Shown here one piece after another: positions 1-6,147 of a stretch of 11,320 nt of DNA; positions within the stretch are counted from its first letter, which is position 1, and each line of letters opens with the position of its first letter. Under the pieces are notes generated by a model. It ran no database searches, was not told the origin of the DNA, and saw only the letters and a program-made list of their open reading frames with translations. The stretch lies in assembly GCA_018725205.1 (NCBI GenBank), contig QLUB01000062.1, positions 1 to 11,320 on the forward strand, written 5' to 3'. The position numbers and the translations under genes were made by a program. The DNA is from a candidate division NPL-UPA2 bacterium. GTDB taxonomy: Bacteria > Bacillota > UBA994.

Positions 1-1
1 T

Positions 2-175
2 GGTCGCAGCTTCGATGCCAGCCAGTACCGCCGTGAGGCCTTCCTCCTCACTTGCGCTCAGCAGGTTGGCGAAGTCGTTAACAAAAGTGAGATTAGTTGG
101 GCGTGGCGGAATAGCCGCAGAAGCTAGAGAGGCGAGCGAAACGAGCAGCAGCAGGGCGACAAGAAGTTTTTTCAC
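2..175 (-). CDS. TPM-domain (YgcG-like) secreted/membrane protein, N-terminal part only
   Basis: Only the first 58 codons are in the window; the gene continues past the left edge. Read from a GTG at 175, it opens with MKK and a strongly hydrophobic run (LLVALLLLVSLASLASA) that is a clear signal peptide or N-terminal anchor. The mature start, PPRPTNLTFVNDFANLLSASEE, has the form 'VNDxAxLLSxxEE', which begins TPM (DUF477) domains of the YgcG family. Known of the family: TPM proteins are envelope-associated, often followed by a C-terminal membrane segment and a low-complexity tail, and are commonly encoded next to lemA. That is the case here: lemA ends 19 bases upstream on the same strand, so the two are probably one operon. 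The molecular function of bacterial TPM proteins is not settled. The ribosome binding site before the GTG is weak (GAGAG), which suggests coupling to lemA translation. Confidence 0.8.
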   Translation of the reverse strand, partial: MKKLLVALLLLVSLASLASAAIPPRPTNLTFVNDFANLLSASEEEGLTAVLAGIEAAT

Positions 176-194
176 ACGCTATCCAGCTCTCGGG

Positions 195-770
195 CTAAGG
201 AAAGGTCACGCGCGGTGCCTGTTGTGCACCGGGGTCAGCCCGAAAATACGCTCTTGCCTCATACCCAAACATGTTTGCCAAAACAACCGCAGGAAACGAT
301 TTGATGCGGGTGTTGTATTGCTGTACCACGGCGTTAAAGTTATCTCGCTCTACGGTAATGCGGTTCTCTGTCCCCGCCAGTTCATCCATCAGGCGGCTGA
401 CAGACTCCTGTGCCTTTAGTAGTGGGTAATTCTCCATGACCACGAGCAGCCTACCGAGCGCCCCTTCTAGCTGATTGGTGGCTCCCAACCGCTCGTCTAC
501 GGTGCGGGCTCCCGCCATGCGCGCGCGTGCCTCCGCGATGTTGCTGAATACCTCTTGTTCGTGCGCCATATGGCCCTTCACGGTTTCTACTAGGTTAGGG
601 ATTAAGTCGAAGCGCCGCTGCAGCCTCGCCTCAAGATTAGCGAATTGGCTGTCCACCTGTTGGGACAACTGCACAAAGCTGTTATAGGAGCCAACGAGAA
701 AGATGCCAAGCACCGCTAGCAATCCAACCACCACTAACAGCACGCCAAGGATGCGTCCACTTTGTTTCAC
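195..770 (-). CDS. lemA: LemA family protein
   Basis: This 191-residue membrane-anchored protein has one N-terminal transmembrane helix (about residues 7-27) and a long helical extracytoplasmic domain. Family signatures are visible in order: RRFDLIPNLVETVKG (52-66), the helical EARARM segment (80-85), ENYPLLKA (113-120), TENRITVERDNFN (134-146), QQYNTRIKSFP (150-160) and the terminal MFGYEARAYFRAD (167-179). The length matches the usual 185-190 residues. A longer in-frame ATG exists at 827, but I chose the GTG at 770. It gives the standard LemA start (MKQ, then the membrane helix), and an AAGGA site lies about 10 bases upstream. The longer form would also place a 21-bp palindrome inside the coding region. 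LemA's biochemical role is poorly defined; it often accompanies TPM or peptidase genes in envelope functions, as here. Confidence 0.93.
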   Translation of the reverse strand: MKQSGRILGVLLVVVGLLAVLGIFLVGSYNSFVQLSQQVDSQFANLEARLQRRFDLIPNLVETVKGHMAHEQEVFSNIAEARARMAGARTVDERLGATNQLEGALGRLLVVMENYPLLKAQESVSRLMDELAGTENRITVERDNFNAVVQQYNTRIKSFPAVVLANMFGYEARAYFRADPGAQQAPRVTFP

Positions 771-780
771 TGTTTGCACG

Positions 781-787
781 TCCTTTC
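781..787 (-). promoter_or_regulatory. Ribosome binding site deciding the lemA start
   Basis: On the minus strand this reads GAAAGGA, placed about 10 bases before the GTG at 770. It supports the shorter lemA start over the ATG at 827, which has no good Shine-Dalgarno match upstream. Confidence 0.6.
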
Positions 788-800
788 TAGTTAGAGAAGT

Positions 801-821
801 TCTTACATCCCAGATGTAAGA
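801..821. promoter_or_regulatory. 21-bp palindrome, candidate operator between lemA and the divergent methyltransferase
   Basis: The arms TCTTACATC (801-809) and GATGTAAGA (813-821) are perfectly inverted around a 3-base centre. A third half-site, ATACATC (826-832), repeats TTACATC (803-809) in the same orientation 23 bases further on, about two helix turns. The location, in the 110-bp region between divergent genes and about 31-51 bases before the lemA start, fits a repressor site. The half-site TTACAT...ATGTAA is reminiscent of some TetR-family operators, but this is a resemblance only and no regulator gene is present in the window. It could instead form a hairpin in the lemA leader RNA; there is no T-run to make it a terminator. 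Confidence 0.5.
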
Positions 822-880
822 GGTCATACATCTGTTTATTACGGGGAAGGATACCTAAAGTTTCGGGCCGGAGGTTAAAA

Positions 881-2035
881 ATGGACTCACAACTAGCACT
901 AATCCAAAGTGCCGTAGCACAGAAGCTTGCGAGCGACACCTTTATTAGACTACGGGCAACAGCGAACGGTCAAGAGCTAGTAATCGAGCCGCTGTGGACT
1001 TCGCAGAGCCTGTTTGCGGTGCGCTCCGCAAACGGGGAAAGGCGGGAGCTGTGTCTTAAGGACGTGCCGTCTAGGCTGGAGGAATTTCTTAGCGGCGCAA
1101 AGCAGGCTACAATTGCCTGTACCGAACGCAACCTAGAGACGATAATCGAGCTACAGAGCGGCAAAGTGCGCATGCGCTCATCATCTCCTGCCAAGCAACA
1201 CCCAGCCGCGACGTCAAATGGCCACAGAGAGGCGGTGGTCCCGGGTACCCGCCAAACATTCATTAAAGCAGAGGCCGCGCGGGAACTACTGCTGGCCATC
1301 GGCATCATGTCCGCTGACGGCGAGATTAAAGGCGACAAACGGCGGAAATACTACCAAATTGACCGCTTCATTGAGCTGGTGACTGCGATGCTGGAAAGTT
1401 GGCCGCGGACAGAAGAGCTAGTAGTGCTCGACTGTGGCTGTGGCAAGTCCTACCTAGCCTTTGCACTGAACTACTATCTAGTAGAAGTGCTCAAAAAGAA
1501 GTGCCGTATCATCGGCATTGACAGCTCACGCGCGGTAATCGAGAGCTCACGCGGCATCCAAAAAAAGCTTAACTACCGTAACATGGAGTTCCACGCAGCG
1601 GAAGTAAGCGCATATGACCCCCACGGGCCAGTGCATATGGTGTTGAGCTTGCACGCGTGCGATACTGCTACCGATCAAGCTATGGCCCTAGGCATACGGA
1701 GCAAAAGCCGCTATATTATCGCCGTGCCATGCTGTCAGTCTGCTCTTACCGATGAATTGTACTACGGCGCTTTCTCTGCCGTGGTACAGCATAACGTCTT
1801 TAAGCGCAGGCTTGCCGACTTGCTGACCGACGGGCTGCGGGTAGCTGCTCTAGAGGCGCATGGCTACAAGGTAAGTGTTGCAGAGTACGTGTCCCCGCTT
1901 GATACGCCAAAGAACATTATGCTGCGAGCCGAGCGGGTAGCTCAAGACGACAAGAGCTCCGACGCCGCCTATCAAGAACTAAAGCGCGTAGTGCGTGTTA
2001 CGCCGTGGATTGACCGCCTGCTTGAAAGCAGATAA
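881..2035 (+). CDS. Class I SAM-dependent methyltransferase (Methyltransf_32 type), substrate unknown
   Basis: This 384-residue cytoplasmic protein is preceded by a strong GGAGGT (870-875) 5 bases before the ATG. Residues 1 to about 120 form an N-terminal region I do not recognise. The segment GDKRRKYYQIDRFIELV (151-167) leads into a Rossmann-type methyltransferase core. Motif I is VVLDCGCGKSYLAF (181-194), the acidic end of strand 2 is GID (D214), and the motif IV region is LSLHACDTATD (255-265). It is followed by VPCCQ (282-286). HACDTATD plus PCCQ is typical of the Pfam Methyltransf_32 group, which includes eukaryotic METTL25/RRNAD1-like and GSTCD-like proteins. The substrate of bacterial members is not known to me; RNA is possible but not shown. 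The only same-strand neighbour is the S9 peptidase 75 bases downstream, which suggests no obvious pathway. The fold is certain; the role is open. Confidence 0.88.
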   Translation: MDSQLALIQSAVAQKLASDTFIRLRATANGQELVIEPLWTSQSLFAVRSANGERRELCLKDVPSRLEEFLSGAKQATIACTERNLETIIELQSGKVRMRSSSPAKQHPAATSNGHREAVVPGTRQTFIKAEAARELLLAIGIMSADGEIKGDKRRKYYQIDRFIELVTAMLESWPRTEELVVLDCGCGKSYLAFALNYYLVEVLKKKCRIIGIDSSRAVIESSRGIQKKLNYRNMEFHAAEVSAYDPHGPVHMVLSLHACDTATDQAMALGIRSKSRYIIAVPCCQSALTDELYYGAFSAVVQHNVFKRRLADLLTDGLRVAALEAHGYKVSVAEYVSPLDTPKNIMLRAERVAQDDKSSDAAYQELKRVVRVTPWIDRLLESR

Positions 2036-2041
2036 TTTTTT
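2018..2041 (+). terminator. Possible weak intrinsic terminator at the end of the methyltransferase gene
   Basis: CTGCT (2018-2022), loop TGAA and AGCAG (2027-2031) form a 5-bp stem that overlaps the last codons. It is followed by ATAATTTTTT (2032-2041). The T-run is good but the stem is short, so termination would be partial at best and the downstream S9 peptidase could be reached by read-through. Confidence 0.3.
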
Positions 2042-2094
2042 AGTTACACGAAGGATTCTTGACGCACATGGCGAATTCAGATGACTGAAAGCGT

Positions 2095-2102
2095 GAAAGG
2101 AG
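2095..2102 (+). promoter_or_regulatory. Ribosome binding site deciding a TTG start for the S9 peptidase
   Basis: GAAAGGAG sits 8 bases before a TTG at 2111, which is ideal spacing. The upstream in-frame ATG at 2081 has no purine-rich site at the right distance and would place this motif inside the coding sequence. Confidence 0.65.
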
Positions 2103-2110
2103 TGTTGCTC

Positions 2111-4120
2111 TTGCCCCGTCCCTTGGTGAAAGAAGACTTGCTTAAGCTCCGTTTCGTGTCTGCGCCCGAGCTTTCTCCCTGTGGGGAGCGCGTAGCGTTT
2201 GTCCTGACACACATCGACGAAAAAACAGAGGAGTACCGTTCTTACATCTACATGCAGCCGGTCAATGGGGGAGCTATGCATAAGCTCACCGGCGGCGGTA
2301 AGATAGAGAATGGGCCAAAGTTTTCGCCTGACGGCAAGAAATTGGCCTTTGTTTCAGACCGCAACGGCGACAAACAAATTTTTGTGCTTGACCTCGAGCT
2401 AGGCGGTGAAGCGCGACAGGTGACCACCATGCGCTTCGGAGCCGCATCGCCCACTTGGTCACCGGATGGCCGGCACTTAGCTTATATTTCGCGCTTTGCC
2501 CAAAAAGACACCGCGCTCGATCTAGAAAAGGCACGTTCACAACAGGAGCGCGATGAAGACGACAAGAAGCGCCGCGAGGAACCTAAGGTAATCGGGCTTA
2601 TTAAGCACAAGGCCGATGAAGCCATGGGACTTCTGGACATGAGGCACAGCCATATCTGGCTTATCTCTGCCGAAGGCGGCAAGGCGCGCTGCCTGACAAG
2701 CGGCGATTTTGAACACGTTGACCCCTGCTGGTCCCCCTGTGGCCAAGACCTAGCCTTTGCCAGTAACCGCGACGGCGACCCGGAATTTAAGCCTTACTAT
2801 GCTGACATCTACACAGTTCGCGTGGCTACCGGCGAGATAAAGCGCATTACGGCCATCGAGGGCCCAAGTAGCAGCCCTATCTGGTCGCCGGACGGCAAGA
2901 GCATTGCCTATATGGGCCACACGGGGGAGTTTTATTCCGCGACACTGACACGCGTGTGGCTAATCAGCGCTGACGGCGGCGAGCCGGTTAACCTCACTGC
3001 CCAATTTGACCGCTCGGTGGGAGACCAGACGGGCTCCGACACTCGCTATGGCGGTGGTGGCGAGGCGTTGTGCTTTAGCTCGGATGGCGCAAGCATTTAC
3101 TTTCTAGCTAGTGACAGGGGAGACACGCACGTATACCGTGTCTCGCCGATGACGCGCGAGGTTCTACAACTCACTACCGGGCACATGCACATGCAGAGTA
3201 TGAGCTGTAGTGCCGATGGTAAGCGCATAAGCTTAGCCGCTTCCGCACATCTATACCCGACAGACTTATTCCTCTGGGAGCACGAGAGGCCCCTGCGCCG
3301 CTTAACGGAAGTCAATCAAGCGCTGTTGAGCGAAGTTGCGCTTAGCGAGCCGGATGAGTTTTGGTTTAAAGGAGCAGAAGGGTGGGACATACAAGGGGGG
3401 TTGATGAAACCGACCAACTTTGCCCCCGGACAAAAGTACCCCCTCGTGCTTGAAATCCACGGTGGGCCGCATACGCAGTACGGATGCACCTTCTTTATGC
3501 AGCTTCAGCTGTGGGCTAACGCTGGCTACGGCGTAGTGTTCACCAACCCGCGCGGCAGTCAAGGCTATGGTCAGGTGTTTGCCAACGCTGTGCGCGGTGA
3601 CTACGGCGGCGGAGACTACCAAGATCTCATGTGTGCAACCGACTACGCTGCTAAGCTACCCTGGGTAGATAGCGAGCGCCTAGGGGTGACCGGGGGAAGT
3701 TACGGCGGGTTTATGACTAACTGGATTGTCGGGCATACCAAGCGCTTCAAGAGTGCAATTACCTTGCGGAGCATCTCTAATTGGCTCAGTTTCTACGGCG
3801 TCAGCGATATTGGATACACTTTTACCGAGTACGAGATACTTGGCAACCCGTGGGACAACACCGAGCTCTTGCTTAAGCATTCACCGATTAGCTACGTCAA
3901 GCAGGTAAGTACGCCCATACTTATCGTGCACGCCGAGCAAGATATGCGCTGCCCGATTGAGCAGGGTGAGCAGTTCTACGTGTACCTAAAGAAATTAGGT
4001 GTCAAGACGCGCATGGTCAGGTTCCCCGGCGCAAATCACGAGCTGTCGCGTAGCGGCAAGCCTAAGCTGCGCTTGGCTAGGCTAGAGCATCTCTTGGAGT
4101 GGTTTAGAGAAACTCTATAG
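2111..4120 (+). CDS. S9 family peptidase (prolyl oligopeptidase / acylaminoacyl-peptidase-like)
   Basis: Counted from the TTG start this serine peptidase has 669 residues; from the ATG at 2081 it would have 679. No signal peptide or membrane helix is visible, so it is probably cytoplasmic. The first about 420 residues form a WD-like (PD40/TolB-type) beta-propeller with repeated blades of the form (W/F/L)SP(D/C)G...(L/I/V)A(F/Y): LSPCGERVAF, FSPDGKKLAF, WSPDGRHLAY, WSPCGQDLAF, WSPDGKSIAY and FSSDGASIYF. The alpha/beta-hydrolase domain follows. It carries HGGP (450-453), the nucleophile in GGSYGG (S530), the acid in HAEQDMRCP (D611) and the base in GANHELSRSG (H643), so the triad is complete. 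Family members cleave short peptides, often releasing acylated or N-terminal residues; the propeller limits access to large proteins. The opening PLVKEDLLKLRFVS matches where homologues usually begin, in support of the TTG start. It is convergent with the phosphotransferase gene, with only 4 bases between their stop codons. Confidence 0.93.
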   Translation: MPRPLVKEDLLKLRFVSAPELSPCGERVAFVLTHIDEKTEEYRSYIYMQPVNGGAMHKLTGGGKIENGPKFSPDGKKLAFVSDRNGDKQIFVLDLELGGEARQVTTMRFGAASPTWSPDGRHLAYISRFAQKDTALDLEKARSQQERDEDDKKRREEPKVIGLIKHKADEAMGLLDMRHSHIWLISAEGGKARCLTSGDFEHVDPCWSPCGQDLAFASNRDGDPEFKPYYADIYTVRVATGEIKRITAIEGPSSSPIWSPDGKSIAYMGHTGEFYSATLTRVWLISADGGEPVNLTAQFDRSVGDQTGSDTRYGGGGEALCFSSDGASIYFLASDRGDTHVYRVSPMTREVLQLTTGHMHMQSMSCSADGKRISLAASAHLYPTDLFLWEHERPLRRLTEVNQALLSEVALSEPDEFWFKGAEGWDIQGGLMKPTNFAPGQKYPLVLEIHGGPHTQYGCTFFMQLQLWANAGYGVVFTNPRGSQGYGQVFANAVRGDYGGGDYQDLMCATDYAAKLPWVDSERLGVTGGSYGGFMTNWIVGHTKRFKSAITLRSISNWLSFYGVSDIGYTFTEYEILGNPWDNTELLLKHSPISYVKQVSTPILIVHAEQDMRCPIEQGEQFYVYLKKLGVKTRMVRFPGANHELSRSGKPKLRLARLEHLLEWFRETL

Positions 4121-4124
4121 CGGT

Positions 4125-5126
4125 CTACTTCCGAAGCGTATCCCAGATGAACGCCCGTAAATCGGTCATGTGTTGCCCAAGCCAGACCATGGCGGCGTGG
4201 CGTCCGTAGGCAGCTTCATCTTGGCGGGGGTCGGGAGTTCCGGCGTAATGGTCGCTAAAGCCAAATAGACCGCGCACTAACTGGTAGTACCACAGGCGCG
4301 GCATTTCCAGGTACTCAGAAGGCGCGAGTGTTCCTCCACCGTCCCGGTAGCCCTTAAGCATGGCCGTAGCGAGGGGGTAGTTGAAGTGCCCGCCGATAAG
4401 GCACGTAAAGCCGAGGGCACGCATTAACTCCCAAGCCGGGAAGCTTACACAAGTTTGGTCAAAGTCCAGCACCCCAGCCACGGTGCCGTGGTCGTCAAAC
4501 AAGACGTTGCCAAGCTGGTAATCCCCATGGATGGCTTGTCGCCGCAGGTGAAAGAACTGCTTGGGACCGACCTCTACCCCTTGCATTACTTGGATGCGGT
4601 ATGTAAGCGAGCTGATCACAAAACGATCGAAATCGTCATGAGGTTCCTTGGACAGGACAGTTTGCAGCAAGTCAAACATACGGGGCAAAGACTCTTTGCT
4701 CCCGCGCCACAAGCTGTTGTGGAGCTTGTCCGCCTGCGGAAAGAAGCGCAGGCTGTGATGCAGCCTCCCGAGCATTGCGCCCATGCCTAGACCTTCGGCG
4801 CACCCCACCTCATCCAAAGCCAGATTGCGGCCGGGGATGAAATGGAGCAAAAGCAAGCGGTACCTGTCGGCGTGCAGCACAAGATCACCTGCCGCAGTAG
4901 GTACAACGCGTGGAACAGGAAAGGCCAGTGGCGAAAGATACACGGTTACCTCTAGGCCGTCGTGAAGCCGCTTGTCGGGGACGGCGTCGCTGTAGACTTT
5001 TAGGCAGTAAACTTTGCCGTCAGTCGCAGCAAGTCTGTAGTTGCGATTTACTCTCCCCGTAGACATAAGCTCGAGCGAGGCCACCGAAATGCAGTAATGT
5101 TGGGACACCAGCTCTGTTAAGTTCAT
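4125..5126 (-). CDS. APH/CotS-like phosphotransferase (protein-kinase-like fold)
   Basis: This 333-residue cytoplasmic enzyme has the aminoglycoside-phosphotransferase / choline-kinase fold. The N-lobe has STGRVNRNYRL (22-32) as a nucleotide loop and CLKVY with the likely ATP-binding lysine K43. The catalytic loop is IHGDYQLGNVLF (199-210) with D202 and N207. The metal-binding motif is VLDFDQ (219-224) with D221 in place of the kinase DFG aspartate. All catalytic residues are present. It starts at an ATG with GGGAGGTG about 5 bases upstream. Families with this architecture include homoserine kinase type II, spore-coat CotS-like proteins, methylthioribose kinase and antibiotic kinases; the sequence alone does not decide the substrate. 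The gene follows the SpoVB-like gene by 58 bases on the same strand and is probably co-transcribed, which weakly hints at an envelope or spore role. Calling it an antibiotic resistance gene would not be justified. Confidence 0.85.
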   Translation of the reverse strand: MNLTELVSQHYCISVASLELMSTGRVNRNYRLAATDGKVYCLKVYSDAVPDKRLHDGLEVTVYLSPLAFPVPRVVPTAAGDLVLHADRYRLLLLHFIPGRNLALDEVGCAEGLGMGAMLGRLHHSLRFFPQADKLHNSLWRGSKESLPRMFDLLQTVLSKEPHDDFDRFVISSLTYRIQVMQGVEVGPKQFFHLRRQAIHGDYQLGNVLFDDHGTVAGVLDFDQTCVSFPAWELMRALGFTCLIGGHFNYPLATAMLKGYRDGGGTLAPSEYLEMPRLWYYQLVRGLFGFSDHYAGTPDPRQDEAAYGRHAAMVWLGQHMTDLRAFIWDTLRK

Positions 5127-5184
5127 ACTACACCTCCCTCACAACGGTTATCTTTCCTTTCGCTGCATGCAGGCGTAATCCTCT

Positions 5185-6003
5185 TTATCGGTGGAGCGAC
5201 TCCATTAGTCCTAGTAACCATGCTAGAGGGAAGAAGGTCAGCGCGGTAACGACAGCCGCCAGCATGAGGCTAAAGAAAAGTGGTCCGCCATAGGACATCA
5301 GCGCCGTGTCTGTGACAAGCAGGGCGAGAGCTCCGGCTAGGCCGCCGCGAAGCAAGAGACTTACGATTGCTCTAAGTCCTCCTAGGATTCTAATGACTTC
5401 TAGTAGCCCCAAGGTGGCACCACTGCCAATGCCCACGACCACTGCAAACACCGCAATGTGGATGCCAAGTTCGGGCCGCGCGTAGGTGCCAGCGACGATA
5501 ACCAGAGAACTCAATATAGTGCATATGGCCGCATTACGCGTAGGTACGGCAGGCTTGCCTAGTCCCTGCAAAGTGGCGGTGGTGATGTGCTGCAGGTAAA
5601 TCATCCATGCCACCCAACCCATGCTCGACAGGAGCTGCCCGGCCTCGGCAACGCCAAAGAGCAAGAAAAAAGCCAGAGTACGACTGCTTGCGGCAAGCAG
5701 GATCATGTCGGCGATTCCCCCAAGCACCGCCAGCCGCCATCCTGCCTTAAACGCCGAATTGACCCCGGCTTCGTCCCCGCGCTGGCGATGGCTTGCTACC
5801 AGCCTAGCCACGCCAATGGATATGCCTGCGGTGGAAACGGTCATCACGCTAACATAAAGAGGGAAGGCCATCTGGTAGAGTCCGGTAGCCTCTTGGCCGA
5901 ATGTTCGCACGAGGTAGGCGCGAAAAGCGAGACCGACAATGCGGTTAATAATCGCGGCGAAAGCGAGAACCGCAGTCCCGCTTACCATGGTATGCTGACG
6001 CAT
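5185..6003 (-). CDS. Shortened SpoVB/MurJ-like (MOP superfamily) polysaccharide/lipid flippase relative
   Basis: This 272-residue integral membrane protein has about eight hydrophobic segments. The N-terminal part (residues 6-75: GTAVLAFAAIINRIVGLAFR, the GQEATGLYQMAFPLY segment, then ISIGVARLVASHRQRG) matches the first two helices of SpoVB-type flippases. From about residue 112 it matches the second half of that family, with LFG..AEAG..L followed by YLQHITTATLQGLGK (136-150), PELGIH (177-182) and four further hydrophobic stretches. Full SpoVB/MurJ proteins have about 500 residues and 14 helices, so some 220-250 residues from the middle appear to be missing while the frame stays open. I chose the ATG at 6003 because GGAG (6012-6015) is 8 bases from it but only 2 bases from the ATG at 6009. 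Full-length members flip lipid-linked sugar precursors; whether this short form transports anything is unknown. Confidence 0.78.
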   Translation of the reverse strand: MRQHTMVSGTAVLAFAAIINRIVGLAFRAYLVRTFGQEATGLYQMAFPLYVSVMTVSTAGISIGVARLVASHRQRGDEAGVNSAFKAGWRLAVLGGIADMILLAASSRTLAFFLLFGVAEAGQLLSSMGWVAWMIYLQHITTATLQGLGKPAVPTRNAAICTILSSLVIVAGTYARPELGIHIAVFAVVVGIGSGATLGLLEVIRILGGLRAIVSLLLRGGLAGALALLVTDTALMSYGGPLFFSLMLAAVVTALTFFPLAWLLGLMESLHR

Positions 6004-6011
6004 ATGCATCT

Positions 6012-6015
6012 CTCC
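6012..6015 (-). promoter_or_regulatory. Ribosome binding site deciding the SpoVB-like start
   Basis: On the minus strand this is GGAG within GAGAGGAGAG. It lies 8 bases from the ATG at 6003 and 2 bases from the ATG at 6009, so initiation at 6003 is favoured. Confidence 0.55.
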
Positions 6016-6147
6016 TCTCGGGAAGATACATATGTCAGATTTGCGTCCGCATGCCTGCGCGAATTAAAAGACTTCTCCGACGTGTAGGAGATGGCTGCGT
6101 CGATAGCGAAACTGCACTAAAGAAGACAGAGCGCGAGGAGGGAACAA

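Noticed and set aside
2059..2087. Promoter for the S9 peptidase using TTGACG (2059-2064) as the -35 box
   Set aside because: The -35 match is good, but no acceptable -10 box is present at 16-18 bases (sequences near ATGACT/TGACTG).
4125..5126. Aminoglycoside resistance gene
   Set aside because: The fold is shared with many housekeeping kinases. No resistance-gene context or specific subfamily signature is visible, so only the general phosphotransferase call is supported.
5163..5172. Palindrome CTGCATGCAG between the SpoVB-like and phosphotransferase genes
   Set aside because: A single 10-bp palindrome without a flanking repeat or T-run is expected by chance at this scale, and there is no supporting context.
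6042..6070. Plus-strand promoter for the aminotransferase in the divergent intergenic region (TTGCGT and TTAAAA, 17 bases apart)
   Set aside because: Each box matches the consensus at only about 3 of 6 positions, so it cannot be separated from chance. A promoter must exist in this region, but I cannot place it.
5587..6087. Open frame of 166 codons on the plus strand opposite the SpoVB-like gene
   Set aside because: It lies antisense to a protein with clear family signatures, its composition is not protein-like, and no ribosome binding site was found.
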